This document shows, one piece after another, positions 7,873 through 17,842 of a DNA stretch of 64,000 nucleotides. Origin of the DNA: Aerosticca soli (GTDB taxonomy: Bacteria; Pseudomonadota; Gammaproteobacteria; Xanthomonadales; Rhodanobacteraceae); assembly GCF_003967035.1 (NCBI RefSeq), contig NZ_AP018560.1, positions 2,775,501 to 2,839,500 on the forward strand, written 5' to 3'. The notes under the pieces are model-generated. The model saw only the letters and a list, made by a program, of their open reading frames with translations. It was not told the origin of the DNA and did no database searches. The position numbers and the translations under genes were made by a program. How positions within the stretch are numbered: the stretch's first letter is position 1; every line of letters begins with the position of its first letter.

Positions 7873-10800
7873 GGGCGGAGGCTCCGGAAACGGATGCGGC
7901 GGCGCCGCGGCGGCCGTGGATCAGGCTGAACACGACCGGCACGAAAAACAGCGTGGCGCAGGTGGCGAACAGCAGGCCGCCGATCACCGCGCGGCCGAGC
8001 GGGGCGTTCTGTTCGCCGCCTTCGCCGAGGCCGAGCGCCATCGGCGTCATGCCGATGATCATCGCCAGCGCGGTCATCAGCACCGGCCGGAAACGCACGA
8101 AGCCGGCCTCGACGGCGGCGAGCACCGCATCGCCGTGTTCGGCCAGGCGTTCGCGGCAGAAACTCACCACCAGGATGGAATTGGCCGTGGCCACGCCCAT
8201 GCACATGATCGCGCCGGTGAGCGCCGGCACCGACAGCGTGGTGTGGCTGGCGAACAGCATCCAGACGATGCCGGCCAGTGCCGCCGGCAGCGCGGTGATG
8301 ATCACGAACGGATCGCTCCAGGACTGGAAGTTCACCACGATCAGGAGATAGATCAGCACCATGGCGCCCAAGAGGCCGAAGAGGAGCCCGGAGAACGCGT
8401 TCTGCATGGTCTCCACCTGGCCGAGCAGGGCGACGTGGGCGCCGCGCGGCAGCTCCTTGGCGTGCCGGTCGATGAGCGTGCGGATGTCGCCCGCCACCGC
8501 GCCCAGGTCGCGCCCCTGGGTGGCGGCGAAGATCTCCACCATCGGCTGGATGTTGTATTCGCTGACCACCGCGTTGTCGGCGTCGCGGCGAATGCTGGCC
8601 AAGCCGCCCAGGAGCTGCAGCGGACGTGCGCCACCGGCGGCGCTGATCGGCAATGTGGCCAGGTCCGTCAGCGTGTCGAGCTGGTATTGCGGCGTCTGCA
8701 TCACGATCGGGTAGGTGATGTTGTTGGCCGGATTGAGCCAGTAGGTCGGCGCCACCTGGATCGAGCCGGCCAGGTTCACCACCAGCGAGTTGGTGACGTC
8801 GCGCTCGGTGATGCCAAGCAGCTGCGCGTGGGTGCGGTCCACGTCGACGCGGAACACTGGGTTGGCCTGCGACTGCTGGATGCGCGCATCGACCACGCCC
8901 GGCACGCGGCGGATCTCGCCGAGCAGCCGCTGCGCATAGGCGAAATCCAGACCGAGCTTGCCGCCGCGGATCTGCAGGTCGATCGGTGCCGGCGCACCGA
9001 AGTTGAGGATCTGGCTGACGATGTCGGCCGGCGGGAACGAGAACACCGTGCCGGGAAAGGCGCGCGGCAGCACCTCGCGCAGCCGGCGCACGTAGCCGGC
9101 GGTGGGGTGATGGCCTTCCTCCAGCGCGATCTGGATGTCGCCGTCCTGCTCGCCGATGGTGCCGGTGTTGTTGTAGGCGTTGTTGATCGAACTGTTGGAC
9201 AGGCCGATGTTGTCGACCAGCGTGCCCAGCTCGGCGGGCGGGATGATCTGCCGGATGCGGTCCTGGATCTGCGCGAACAGCCGCGCGGTCTCCTCCATCC
9301 GGGTGCCGACCGGCGCCCGCACATGCATCAGGATTTGACCGGCATCCACGTCCGGAAAGAAATTGCGGCCGAGAAACGGCATCAGCAGAAACGACAGCAG
9401 CACGAAGGCGAGAAAACCGCTGACGAAGGCGCGCCGGCTGCCCATCGCCATCGCCAGCAGCCCGCGGTAAGCCTCGCGCACGCGCTCGAAGCGCGCCTCG
9501 AAATGGCGCTGGAAACGCACCAGCGGGTTGCGCGAAGGCCCGAGCGCCGCGTCGGTGCCGTGCTCGTCGGTGTGCGGCGCGTGCGGTCGCAGCAGGTACT
9601 TGGCCAGGGTCGGCACCAGCGTGCGCGAGAGGATGAACGAGCAGACCATGGCGAACATCACCGCTTCGGCCATCGGCACGAACAGAAAGCGCGCCACGCC
9701 CTCGAGGAAGAACATCGGCACGAACACGATGCAGATGCACAGCAGCGAGACGAAGGCCGGCGTCACGATCTGCCGCGCGCCGTCCATGATTGCGGTCTCC
9801 ACGTCCTTGCCGTGCTCCAGATGCCAGTTGATGTTCTCGATGGTCACCGTGGCGTCGTCGACGAGGATGCCGACGGCGAGCGAGAGCCCGCCCAGGGTCA
9901 TGATGTTGAGCGTCTCGCCGAGCGCGGACAGCGCGATGATCGAGCCCAACACGGCAAGTGGGATGGACACCGCGATGATCACTGTCGAGCGCCAGCTGCC
10001 CAGGAACAGCAGCACCATCAGGCTGGTCAGCGCCGCGGCGATCAACCCCTCCTTGGCCACGCCGCTGATCGCCGCCCGCACGAACAGCGACTGGTCACCG
10101 ATCGGCGCGATCTTGAGCGCATCGGGCAGCGAAGCGCGCGCATCCTCTACGCGCTGCTTGACGCCCGCGACGATGGCCAGGGTGGACACCGCACCGTTCT
10201 TGAAGATGTTGACCAGCACCGAGCGGCCGCCGTCGACGTGCACCACGTTGGTCTGCGGCGGCGCGCCGTCGCGCACCTGGGCCACGTCGCGGACGTAGAC
10301 CGTGGTGCCGTCGGCCGTCTTGACCGGCAGATCACCCAGCGCGTCCAGCGCATCGGGCGCGTTGTTGAGCAGCACGGTGTACTCGAAGCTGCCGATCTTC
10401 TGCGTGCCGACCGGCGTGATCAGGTTCTGCGCCGCCAGCGCGTTGGCCACGTCCTGCGCCGACAGGCCGCGCGCCTGCAGCTTGGCCGGGTCGATGTCGA
10501 TCTGCACCTGCCGGGTCTTGCCGCCGTAGGGCAGCGGGATCGCCGCGCCCGGCACCGTCACCAGCTGCGGACGCAGCGTGTTCAGGCCGAGATCGGCCAG
10601 ATTCTGCTCGGTGAGCCCCTTGCCCGACAGCGCAAGCTGCAGGATCGGCACCGTCGAGGCGTTGAAGTTGAGGATCATCGGCGGCGTGATGCCGGCCGGC
10701 AGCTGCTTGAGCAGGGTCTGCGACACCGCGGTGACCTGCGCGTTGGCGGTGGCGATGTTGACCCCGGGCTGGAAGAAGATCTTGATGATGCCGAAACCGG

Positions 10801-11062
10801 CGATCGAGCGCGCCTCGATGTGCTCGATGTCGTTCACCGTGGTGGTGAGCACGCGCTCGTAGGGCGCGGTCACGCGGCCGGCCATCTGTCCCGGCGAAAG
10901 CCCGTTGTACTGCCACACCACCGCGATCACCGGGATGCGGATCTCCGGGAAGATGTCGGTCGGTGTGCGCAGGGCGGCCAGGGGGCCGATGATGAGGATG
11001 AGCAGGGCGAGGACGATGAACGTGTAGGGCCGCGTAAGTGCGATCCGGACGAGGCCTAGCAT
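7862..11062 (-). CDS. RND efflux pump inner-membrane transporter
   Basis: A 1066-residue RND permease of the AcrB/MexF superfamily with two homologous halves, large periplasmic loops and 12 expected membrane helices. The proton-relay motif region VGILVDDATVTIENI in TM4 carries the paired aspartates. The N-terminus MLGLVRIALTRPYTFIVLALL is typical, so the ATG at 11062 was chosen over 11131. The sequence NIATANAQVTAVSQTLLKQLP in the porter domain resembles the multidrug branch more than the heavy-metal CzcA branch. It is probably controlled by the adjacent two-component system. Confidence 0.93.
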   Translation of the reverse strand: MLGLVRIALTRPYTFIVLALLILIIGPLAALRTPTDIFPEIRIPVIAVVWQYNGLSPGQMAGRVTAPYERVLTTTVNDIEHIEARSIAGFGIIKIFFQPGVNIATANAQVTAVSQTLLKQLPAGITPPMILNFNASTVPILQLALSGKGLTEQNLADLGLNTLRPQLVTVPGAAIPLPYGGKTRQVQIDIDPAKLQARGLSAQDVANALAAQNLITPVGTQKIGSFEYTVLLNNAPDALDALGDLPVKTADGTTVYVRDVAQVRDGAPPQTNVVHVDGGRSVLVNIFKNGAVSTLAIVAGVKQRVEDARASLPDALKIAPIGDQSLFVRAAISGVAKEGLIAAALTSLMVLLFLGSWRSTVIIAVSIPLAVLGSIIALSALGETLNIMTLGGLSLAVGILVDDATVTIENINWHLEHGKDVETAIMDGARQIVTPAFVSLLCICIVFVPMFFLEGVARFLFVPMAEAVMFAMVCSFILSRTLVPTLAKYLLRPHAPHTDEHGTDAALGPSRNPLVRFQRHFEARFERVREAYRGLLAMAMGSRRAFVSGFLAFVLLSFLLMPFLGRNFFPDVDAGQILMHVRAPVGTRMEETARLFAQIQDRIRQIIPPAELGTLVDNIGLSNSSINNAYNNTGTIGEQDGDIQIALEEGHHPTAGYVRRLREVLPRAFPGTVFSFPPADIVSQILNFGAPAPIDLQIRGGKLGLDFAYAQRLLGEIRRVPGVVDARIQQSQANPVFRVDVDRTHAQLLGITERDVTNSLVVNLAGSIQVAPTYWLNPANNITYPIVMQTPQYQLDTLTDLATLPISAAGGARPLQLLGGLASIRRDADNAVVSEYNIQPMVEIFAATQGRDLGAVAGDIRTLIDRHAKELPRGAHVALLGQVETMQNAFSGLLFGLLGAMVLIYLLIVVNFQSWSDPFVIITALPAALAGIVWMLFASHTTLSVPALTGAIMCMGVATANSILVVSFCRERLAEHGDAVLAAVEAGFVRFRPVLMTALAMIIGMTPMALGLGEGGEQNAPLGRAVIGGLLFATCATLFFVPVVFSLIHGRRGAAASVSGASAHVH

Positions 11063-11134
11063 GCGGGGGTTTTCCGAGCGCGAGGATGCTCGGAAAATTG
11101 TGGCATGGGCCCGGCGGCCGGACCGCGGCACCGG

Positions 11135-11152
11135 GATGAAGATATTTTCATC
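11135..11152. promoter_or_regulatory. 18-bp near-perfect palindrome upstream of the RND pump
   Basis: GATGAAGATATTTTCATC matches its own reverse complement at 16 of 18 positions, with perfect 6-bp outer arms. It lies in the 112-base gap between the histidine kinase stop and the pump start, about 73-90 bases upstream of the pump ATG, and stands out as AT-rich. It is a plausible operator for a promoter internal to the block. Confidence 0.5.
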
Positions 11153-11174
11153 TCCGCCCCGCGCCAGCGAAGCC

Positions 11175-12611
11175 TCAAGGCGGGGCGAGGTCCATCACGG
11201 CGGGATGGCCCGCGCGGGCCGGGCAGTGCAGCGCGATGCGCGCGCCGCCGCGCTGGCTGCGGTCGATCTCCAGCGTAAAGCCGTGCAGGCGCGCGATGGC
11301 GCTGACGATGCTGAGTCCGAGGCCAGAACCGGGCTGATGACGCGACTTGTCGCCGCGATAGAAGCGCCGGGTCACCATCTCGCGCTCTTGCTCGGGGATG
11401 CCCGGGCCGTCGTCGCACACCTCGATGCAGGTCCCGGCCGTCGTGGCCAGCATCCGCAACTGGATCTCGCCGCCCGGCGGAGCGAACTTGATCGCGTTGC
11501 CGACCAGGTTGGCCAGCGCCTCGAACAAGAGGTGAGCGTCGCCGTGCAGGCGCGCATTCGTGGCCAGGTCGAGCACGAAGCGCTGGCCGCGATCCTCGGC
11601 GAGTGGCGCATAGCATTCGTGCACCTGGCGCAGCAATTCGGCCGGATCGACCACGCCGAAATCCGCGCGCTGGCGTTCCTCCAGCTCGGAGATCCGCAGC
11701 AGCGCGCGGAACCGCACCAGCACCGCGTCGATGTCGCCCATGCACGCGTCCAGCAGCGCCGCCTGCGGCCGGTCGGCCAGTTGCTGTTGCACGCGGTAGA
11801 GCCGCGCGCGCAGGTGGGTGAGCGGCGTGCGCAGGTCGTGGGCGATGTTGTCGCACACGCCCTTGACCTCGCTCAGCAGACGTTCGATCTCGTCGAGCAT
11901 GCCGTTGACGATGCCGGCGAGCTGATCGAGCTCGTCGCCGCGGCGGCTGACCGGCAGGCGGCGGGCGAGATCGCCGCGGCGGATGGGTTCGGTGGCCGCG
12001 GCCAGGGCACGGATGCGGCGCAGATGACCGCGGTGCAGCAGCAGACCGCCCAGCACGCCGGGGATCAGGGTCAACGAAAGTCCCCAGACCAGTGCACGGC
12101 GGATGATCGCGCCCAGGCCGTCGATGGTGCTGGTGTCGCGCGCCACCACCAGCAGGCGGCCGTCGCCCAGCCGTGTCGCCAGCACCCGGGCACGGCTCGC
12201 ACGGCCTTCGGCCGTACGCGGCAGGCCACGGCCGAGCAGATGCACCGCGCCATCGGCCGGCAGGGCGTCCGGCACGCGCACGATGTTGCCGGCCAGACGT
12301 GTGCCTTCACGGTCGAACAGGCCGAGCGCCATCAGTCCGTTGGGGTCGATGGCGCTGGCCGCGGCCACCGCCGCCGGCAGCTGGGTCGGCTCGGTGGCGA
12401 GGAGATAACGCATGCGCTGCTCGAGCAGCTGGTCGATCACCCCGTTGAGATAGCGCGTAGCCTCCCATTGCACGACGCCGAGCAGCAGCAGCGCCCACAG
12501 GGCGAACAGCGCGCCGTAGACGAGGATCAACCGCGAGGCGGCCGAACGCCAGGCGCCGGGCACCGCAGGCAGGCTCATGGCATCGCGCAGGCAATGCGGC
12601 AGGGATCGCAT
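11175..12611 (-). CDS. Sensor histidine kinase (OmpR-partner class)
   Basis: A 478-residue membrane sensor kinase. Two membrane helices (about residues 24-46 and 190-208) flank a periplasmic sensor of roughly 140 residues. These are followed by a HAMP linker, the H-box NIAHDLRTPLTHLRARL with the phospho-accepting His, N-box ANLVGNAIKFAPP, G1 box CDDGPGIPEQE and G2 region GSGLGLSIVSAI. The ATG at 12611 has GAGG just upstream and lies 18 bases after the regulator stop. It sits between its cognate regulator and an RND pump, so sensing of a pump substrate or envelope stress is likely but not shown. Confidence 0.92.
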   Translation of the reverse strand: MRSLPHCLRDAMSLPAVPGAWRSAASRLILVYGALFALWALLLLGVVQWEATRYLNGVIDQLLEQRMRYLLATEPTQLPAAVAAASAIDPNGLMALGLFDREGTRLAGNIVRVPDALPADGAVHLLGRGLPRTAEGRASRARVLATRLGDGRLLVVARDTSTIDGLGAIIRRALVWGLSLTLIPGVLGGLLLHRGHLRRIRALAAATEPIRRGDLARRLPVSRRGDELDQLAGIVNGMLDEIERLLSEVKGVCDNIAHDLRTPLTHLRARLYRVQQQLADRPQAALLDACMGDIDAVLVRFRALLRISELEERQRADFGVVDPAELLRQVHECYAPLAEDRGQRFVLDLATNARLHGDAHLLFEALANLVGNAIKFAPPGGEIQLRMLATTAGTCIEVCDDGPGIPEQEREMVTRRFYRGDKSRHQPGSGLGLSIVSAIARLHGFTLEIDRSQRGGARIALHCPARAGHPAVMDLAPP

Positions 12612-12629
12612 GGCCTCATGCCAGCACGC

Positions 12630-13307
12630 TCACCCGGCCGGCGCAAGCAGATAGCCGCTGCCCCGCACGGTACGGATCAGCGACGGCAGCCCCGGGCCAT
12701 CGAGCTTGCGCCGCAGGCGGGCGATGTGCACGTCGATGAGGTTGGTGCCGGGATCGAAATGAAACCCCCACACCGCCTCGAAGATCATCGCCCGGGTGAG
12801 CACCTGGCCATGGTTGCGCATCAGGTACTCGAGCAGCCGGAACTCCGTGGGCAACAGCGTGAGCGGCCGTCCGGCGCGGCGCGCGACGCGACGCACGAGG
12901 TCAAGTTCGAGATCGGCCACGCACAGCCGGGTCTGCTCCTGCGCCTGACGGCGGCGCAGCAGCACTTCCACGCGCGCCGCCATTTCGTCCGGCGCGAACG
13001 GCTTGGTAAGGTAGTCGTCGCCGCCGGCGCGCAGGCCGCGTACGCGCTCGTCGACGTCGGAAAGGGCGCTGATCATCAGCACCGGGGTGTCGATGCCACG
13101 CCCGCGCAGCGCAGCCACCACGTCGATGCCATCCATGCCGGGCAGCATGCGGTCCAGGGTGATGAGATCGTAGGCCTGCGTGCAGGCGCGCCGCAGGCCC
13201 TCGCCGCCGTCGGCCACACGGTCGGCATCCAGCCCATGCACGGCCAGTTCCGCGGCGATCTCGCCGGCGGTCACCGCATCATCCTCGATCACCAGAATGC
13301 GCGGCAT
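12630..13307 (-). CDS. OmpR/PhoB-family response regulator
   Basis: A 225-residue two-domain regulator. The receiver domain has the acidic pair in VIEDDAV, the phospho-acceptor Asp in LITLDRMLPGMDG, and Lys in YLTKPF. The C-terminal winged helix ends IRTVRGSGYLLAPAG. It is the first gene of the efflux block and is followed 18 bases later by its kinase. Autoregulation and control of the downstream pump are the natural expectation. Confidence 0.93.
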   Translation of the reverse strand: MPRILVIEDDAVTAGEIAAELAVHGLDADRVADGGEGLRRACTQAYDLITLDRMLPGMDGIDVVAALRGRGIDTPVLMISALSDVDERVRGLRAGGDDYLTKPFAPDEMAARVEVLLRRRQAQEQTRLCVADLELDLVRRVARRAGRPLTLLPTEFRLLEYLMRNHGQVLTRAMIFEAVWGFHFDPGTNLIDVHIARLRRKLDGPGLPSLIRTVRGSGYLLAPAG

Positions 13308-13344
13308 CGCGGCGTCTCCGGCGGTGTACGGGCGGCGAACACGA

Positions 13345-13368
13345 CGACGGCCCCGTGCGGGGCCGTCG
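13345..13368 (-). terminator. Hairpin after rpoH
   Basis: CGACGGCCCC (13345-13354), loop GTGC, GGGGCCGTCG (13359-13368): a perfect 10-bp GC-rich stem 36 bases downstream of the rpoH stop. No clear U-tract follows on the minus strand, so it may terminate weakly or only stabilise the rpoH 3' end. It separates rpoH from the two-component operon. Confidence 0.55.
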
Positions 13369-13403
13369 AATCCTGCTGCGGCGGGAGCCGGCGCACGGCC
13401 TCG

Positions 13404-14261
<858 letters not shown>

Positions 14262-14289
14262 GTGGGACCTCCCCAAAACAGGATGCACT

Positions 14290-14316
14290 TTAGCAATCTG
14301 TACTTGAGAGTGCTAA
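14290..14316. promoter_or_regulatory. CIRCE element (HrcA operator) upstream of rpoH
   Basis: On the plus strand TTAGCAATC (14290-14298), nine bases, GAGTGCTAA (14308-14316). The canonical CIRCE is TTAGCACTC-N9-GAGTGCTAA. One half is perfect, the other differs at one base, and the spacing is exact. It ends 29 bases before the rpoH start codon, where it would overlap the promoter or the 5' leader. HrcA binding there would link GroEL/HrcA status to sigma-32 synthesis. Confidence 0.88.
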
Positions 14317-14390
14317 AAAGGCCAAAAGTTCAATGTGGGGCTGGCAGAAACCGGGTTCACCGGCGGTGGACATGATGCCCGCGGCAGGAT

Positions 14391-15116
14391 TCATCCGACG
14401 TGAAAATGCCGCACGAGTTCCCGGTAGGGCGGCAGCGACCAGTCGACCGGCTCCAGGCCGCGCTCCGCGAGGTAGCGGTTGGCCTTGGAAAAATGCCCGC
14501 ATCCGAAGAACCCGCGATGGGCCGAGAGCGGCGAGGGGTGCGGCGCCTTCAGCACGAGATGGCGGCGCGGATCGACCAGCCGGCCTTTCTGCTGCGCATA
14601 GGCGCCCCACAGCATGAAGACCAGCCCCTCGCGCTCGCGCACGAGCGCCTCAATGGCGGCATCGGTGAACCCTTCCCAGCCCTTGCCCTGGTGCGAGCCG
14701 GGCTTGCCTTGCTCGACGGTGAGCACGGCATTGAGGAGCAGCACGCCGCGGTCGGCCCAGGGAATCAGGCAGCCGTGGTCGGGCGGCGCGATGCCGAGGT
14801 CGCGCTCGATCTCCTTGAAGATGTTGACGAGCGAAGGCGGCACCGGCACGCCCGGACGCACCGAAAAGCACAGGCCGTGCGCCTGACCGGGGCCGTGGTA
14901 GGGGTCCTGGCCGAGGATCACCACCCGCACGGCGTCGAAGGGGGTGTGGTCGAAGGCGGCGAAGATGTCCGGCCCCGGCGGATAGATCACCTTGCCGGCG
15001 CGTTTTTCCGCGCGCAGGAAGTCGGCCAGGGCGCGCATGTCCGGCCGCTCGAGATAATCGCCGAGACGCGCCTTCCAGGAGGGCTCCAGGCGGACCCGGT
15101 CGGCCGCGTCAGCCAT
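14391..15116 (-). CDS. ung: Uracil-DNA glycosylase (family 1)
   Basis: A 241-residue base-excision repair enzyme that removes uracil from DNA. The water-activating loop [13 protein letters not shown] (Asp71), the uracil-binding region [13 protein letters not shown] and the leucine/Ser loop [13 protein letters not shown] are all intact. Its ATG overlaps the end of the double-receiver gene by 8 bases, so the two are translationally coupled. It is the last gene of the ftsE-ftsX-receiver-ung block. Confidence 0.97.
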   Translation of the reverse strand: MADAADRVRLEPSWKARLGDYLERPDMRALADFLRAEKRAGKVIYPPGPDIFAAFDHTPFDAVRVVILGQDPYHGPGQAHGLCFSVRPGVPVPPSLVNIFKEIERDLGIAPPDHGCLIPWADRGVLLLNAVLTVEQGKPGSHQGKGWEGFTDAAIEALVREREGLVFMLWGAYAQQKGRLVDPRRHLVLKAPHPSPLSAHRGFFGCGHFSKANRYLAERGLEPVDWSLPPYRELVRHFHVG

Positions 15117-15954
15117 GCGCGGCGGTGCGTTCGCGCAGGTGACGGCCCACGCGCAGCTGGAACAGGAGCTTGGTGATCAGCAAACGTTCCTCCACCGGCT
15201 TGACCACGAGATCGTTGGCGCCGGCCTTGAGCAGGGCGGCCTGGTTGGCGAGGTTCTCGTCGCCCGTCATCACCAGCACCGGCAGCGTTCCCTTGCCGTA
15301 GCCGAAACCGTTGCGGATGCGCTGAAGCAGGTCGCCGCCGGTGAGCTGCCCTTTCAGGCTGACGTCGGTAAGCACCAGGTCGGCGCCGATGCGGCCGCGC
15401 GCCGCCTCGGTTTCCAGGAGCGCCAGCGCATCCTCGGCGCTCGCCACGTGACGGACCGTCAACCCCGCGCGCTCCAGCATGCGCCGGATGGTGAGCGCCA
15501 CCACCTTGCTGTCCTCGACATAGAGCACCTCGCCGCTGCCGGTTGCCGGCGGATGCACGTAGCCGCGGATGAATTCGGCCAGCGCGCCGAAGCCGAGCGA
15601 CTTGTCGAAATAGTCGGTGACGTCTTCGCCCAGGGTGCGGCGTTGCAGGCGCTCGTCCACGTCGCCGGAGATCACCACGATGGGCACGTAGGCTTGCGCT
15701 GCCGACGCACGGACGTGGCGGGCCAGCTCCAGACCATCCATGTCGGGCAGGCGCAGCGCCACGGTGATGAAGTCGAATACGCCCGCGGCGAGCTGCCGCT
15801 GCGCCTCCGCGCCGCTGGCGCAACCGACCACCTCGGCCCGGGGCAGGGTCTCGCGCAATACCCGCGCGATCAGCTCGCGCACCACCCGCGAGCCATCGAC
15901 GACCAGCACCCGCGGGGCATCGCTCACATCGCGTCGGCCGATGGATGTCTTCAT
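15109..15954 (-). CDS. Tandem receiver-domain protein with a degenerate first receiver
   Basis: A 281-residue protein made only of two receiver (REC) domains, with no DNA-binding or enzymatic output domain. The first (about residues 14-130) has Ala66 where the phospho-acceptor Asp belongs ([13 protein letters not shown]) and only one acidic residue in the upper pocket (VVDG), although Lys118 is kept. The second (about 142-265) is complete: ED148-149, Asp197 in DLVLTDVSL, Thr230 and Lys252 in VVKPVEE. It probably acts by protein-protein contact, with a pseudo-receiver controlling the active one. It starts 30 bases after ftsX and overlaps ung. Confidence 0.85.
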   Translation of the reverse strand: MKTSIGRRDVSDAPRVLVVDGSRVVRELIARVLRETLPRAEVVGCASGAEAQRQLAAGVFDFITVALRLPDMDGLELARHVRASAAQAYVPIVVISGDVDERLQRRTLGEDVTDYFDKSLGFGALAEFIRGYVHPPATGSGEVLYVEDSKVVALTIRRMLERAGLTVRHVASAEDALALLETEAARGRIGADLVLTDVSLKGQLTGGDLLQRIRNGFGYGKGTLPVLVMTGDENLANQAALLKAGANDLVVKPVEERLLITKLLFQLRVGRHLRERTAAHG

Positions 15955-15984
15955 GGCGGAGTCACTTTGGCCGTTCGCAATGGC

Positions 15985-16950
15985 TCATCGACTGCGGCGC
16001 AACTGCCAGGCGCAGACGCCGCGCGCACCCAGCCAGCCGAGCAGCGCCGCGGCGGGCGGCACCGCGAGCAGCAGCCAGGGCGGCAGGCCGTGCAGCTGCA
16101 ATCGGCCGCCATAAGCCAGCGCGAGCCGCGCGGCCGGTTCGGCCAGCGCCGCCTCCACCGCCGCCACCAGCAGCGCGGCGAGCACGCCGGCCAGGCCGCC
16201 GTACCAGGCGCCGGCGTACAGGTAGGGCCGGCGCACGAAACCCGGACTCGCGCCGAGCAGCTGCAGGACACGGATCTCCTCGCGGCGGCCGGCGATGTCC
16301 ATGCGGATGCTGTTGGCCACGATCAGCACGGCGGCCAGCGTCAGCCACAGCGCGAGCACGGCGGTCAGGCGCCGACCCAGCGCCAGCAGCGCATCCAGCC
16401 GCTGGCGCCAGAGCGTGCCGTCCTGCACCTGCGCCACGCCGTGCTCGCCGCGCAGCTGCTCGGCCAGATGCGCCACGGCGACCGCGTCCAGGTCCTGGCG
16501 GGGCGTCACCTCGAGCACATAGGGCAGCGGGTTGTGTTCGTCCAGCGCGTGCAGGACGCCGGAAAAGCCCTGCTGCGCGGCCAGTTCGTCCAGGCCCTGC
16601 TGCGGCGTCTTGACGGTCACCGCCTGCACGTCCGCGCGTTCGCGCCAGCTGCGCGCCAAGGCCTCGGCCTGCGCGTTGCCCTGGCCCGCCTCGAGGAACA
16701 CGTTGAGCGCCGGGTTGCGCTCGAGGCCGCGCCCAAGACCATCGAGGTTGTCGAGCAACAGATAGAACAGCAAGGGCAGCGCCAGCGCGAGTCCCATCAC
16801 GGTGACCGTGAGCAGGGTGCCCAGCGGCCGGCGCAGCAGATGGCGCAGGCTGGCGACGGCACTCCAGCGATGGTGCTCGCGCCAGGCGGCGAAGCGCCGC
16901 GGCCGCGCCGTGGCGGTGCGCGTGGGTTCGGCGGCCGATGGCGTGTTCAT
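15985..16950 (-). CDS. ftsX: Cell division ABC-type permease FtsX
   Basis: A 321-residue divisome membrane protein that pairs with FtsE and activates peptidoglycan amidases at the septum. It has a cytoplasmic N-tail, a first membrane helix (about 43-67), a periplasmic domain of roughly 100 residues, then three C-terminal helices, which matches the four-helix FtsX fold. The conserved cytoplasmic stretch NSIRMDIAGRREEIRVLQLLGAS is present. Its ATG overlaps the ftsE stop (ATGA). Confidence 0.95.
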   Translation of the reverse strand: MNTPSAAEPTRTATARPRRFAAWREHHRWSAVASLRHLLRRPLGTLLTVTVMGLALALPLLFYLLLDNLDGLGRGLERNPALNVFLEAGQGNAQAEALARSWRERADVQAVTVKTPQQGLDELAAQQGFSGVLHALDEHNPLPYVLEVTPRQDLDAVAVAHLAEQLRGEHGVAQVQDGTLWRQRLDALLALGRRLTAVLALWLTLAAVLIVANSIRMDIAGRREEIRVLQLLGASPGFVRRPYLYAGAWYGGLAGVLAALLVAAVEAALAEPAARLALAYGGRLQLHGLPPWLLLAVPPAAALLGWLGARGVCAWQLRRSR

Positions 16951-17624
16951 TGCACCTCCGCAGCGGCGACGTCGGCGATCAGCCGGCCGTGGTCGAGCAC
17001 CACCACGCGCCGCTTCATGCGCTTGATCAGCGGCAGGTCGTGGCTGGCGATGAGTACGGTGGTGCCCACGTCCTGGAATTCGGCGAACAGCTGCATGATC
17101 TCGACGGCGAGCTGCGGATCGAGGTTGCCGGTCGGCTCGTCGGCGATCAGCAGCGCCGGGCGGGCGACGATGGCGCGGGCGATGCCGACCCGCTGCTGCT
17201 CGCCGGCCGAGAGCGAACCCGGCAGTTGGCGTTCATAGTCGAGCAGGCCGACCTTCTCCAGCGCCGCACGCACCCGCCGCGCGCGCTCGGCCGGCGGCAC
17301 CGCGCCGATCAAGAGCGGCAACTCGACGTTGGCGTACACGCTGCGGTCCATCAGCAGGTGATGGTCCTGGAACACCATGCCGATGCCGCGGCGCAGCTTG
17401 GGAATGTTGCGGCGGTGAAGCCGGGACAAGCGTTGCCCGTCGATCACGATCTCGCCTTGCGAGGGCCGCTCCAGCAGGGCGATCAGCTTGAGCAGGGTGC
17501 TCTTGCCGGCGCCGGAGTGGCCGGTGACGAAGGCCATCTCGCCATCGGCCAGCTCGAAGGAAAGCTGCACGAGCGCCTCGTGTCCGCCCGGATAGCGTTT
17601 GCTGACTTGCTCGAAACGGATCAC
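16947..17624 (-). CDS. ftsE: Cell division ATP-binding protein FtsE
   Basis: A 225-residue ABC ATPase that energises FtsX. Walker A is GHSGAGKSTLLK, the signature is LSAGEQQRVGIARAI, and Walker B is LLIADEPTGNLD. The start MIRFEQVSKRYPGGHEAL is canonical. It is the first gene of the block and is preceded by an unusual 218-base region with tandem hairpins. Confidence 0.96.
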   Translation of the reverse strand: MIRFEQVSKRYPGGHEALVQLSFELADGEMAFVTGHSGAGKSTLLKLIALLERPSQGEIVIDGQRLSRLHRRNIPKLRRGIGMVFQDHHLLMDRSVYANVELPLLIGAVPPAERARRVRAALEKVGLLDYERQLPGSLSAGEQQRVGIARAIVARPALLIADEPTGNLDPQLAVEIMQLFAEFQDVGTTVLIASHDLPLIKRMKRRVVVLDHGRLIADVAAAEVQ

Positions 17625-17713
17625 CGCGGCCCTCTCCCGGTTTCATCCGTGGCGCAAGCCGCTGCCCACGGAACCCAAGGCGGCGCTGATGGATTCAGCG
17701 TCTCCTGAAATCT

Positions 17714-17767
17714 GGGGCAGGTGCCCCGGCATGGATCCTCAAGGACGACAACCCCTTAGGATCCATG
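17714..17767. repeat. Two adjacent strong inverted repeats between rhlB and ftsE
   Basis: GGGGCA-GG-TGCCCC occupies 17714-17727. Three bases later a longer hairpin begins: CATGGATCCT (17730-17739) pairs with AGGATCCATG (17758-17767), and AAGG (17741-17744) pairs with CCTT (17754-17757) inside a one-base bulge. A third small stem, GCTGA with TCAGC, lies near 17687-17701. They lie downstream of rhlB and upstream of ftsE on the minus strand. A terminator, an operator or a structured RNA is possible; no U-tract directly follows. Confidence 0.6.
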
Positions 17768-17842
17768 GAGCGCAACGCGGGTATCTAGCCGCGTCGCCGC
17801 CGCCTTACTTTTTTCAAGGATAAGCGATGCGCGTGGCGCCGT

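Noticed and set aside
7658-11059. Very long open frame antisense to the RND pump
   Set aside because: In DNA of about 70% GC, frames opposite real genes stay open by composition. The translation is rich in Arg, His, Gly and Ala and shows no known domain, while the opposite strand has a complete RND transporter.
17689-17823. 44-codon plus-strand frame across the hairpins between rhlB and ftsE
   Set aside because: A distant AAGG could serve as Shine-Dalgarno, but the frame contains the hairpins and codes for no recognisable peptide. The structure is better explained as RNA or regulatory DNA.
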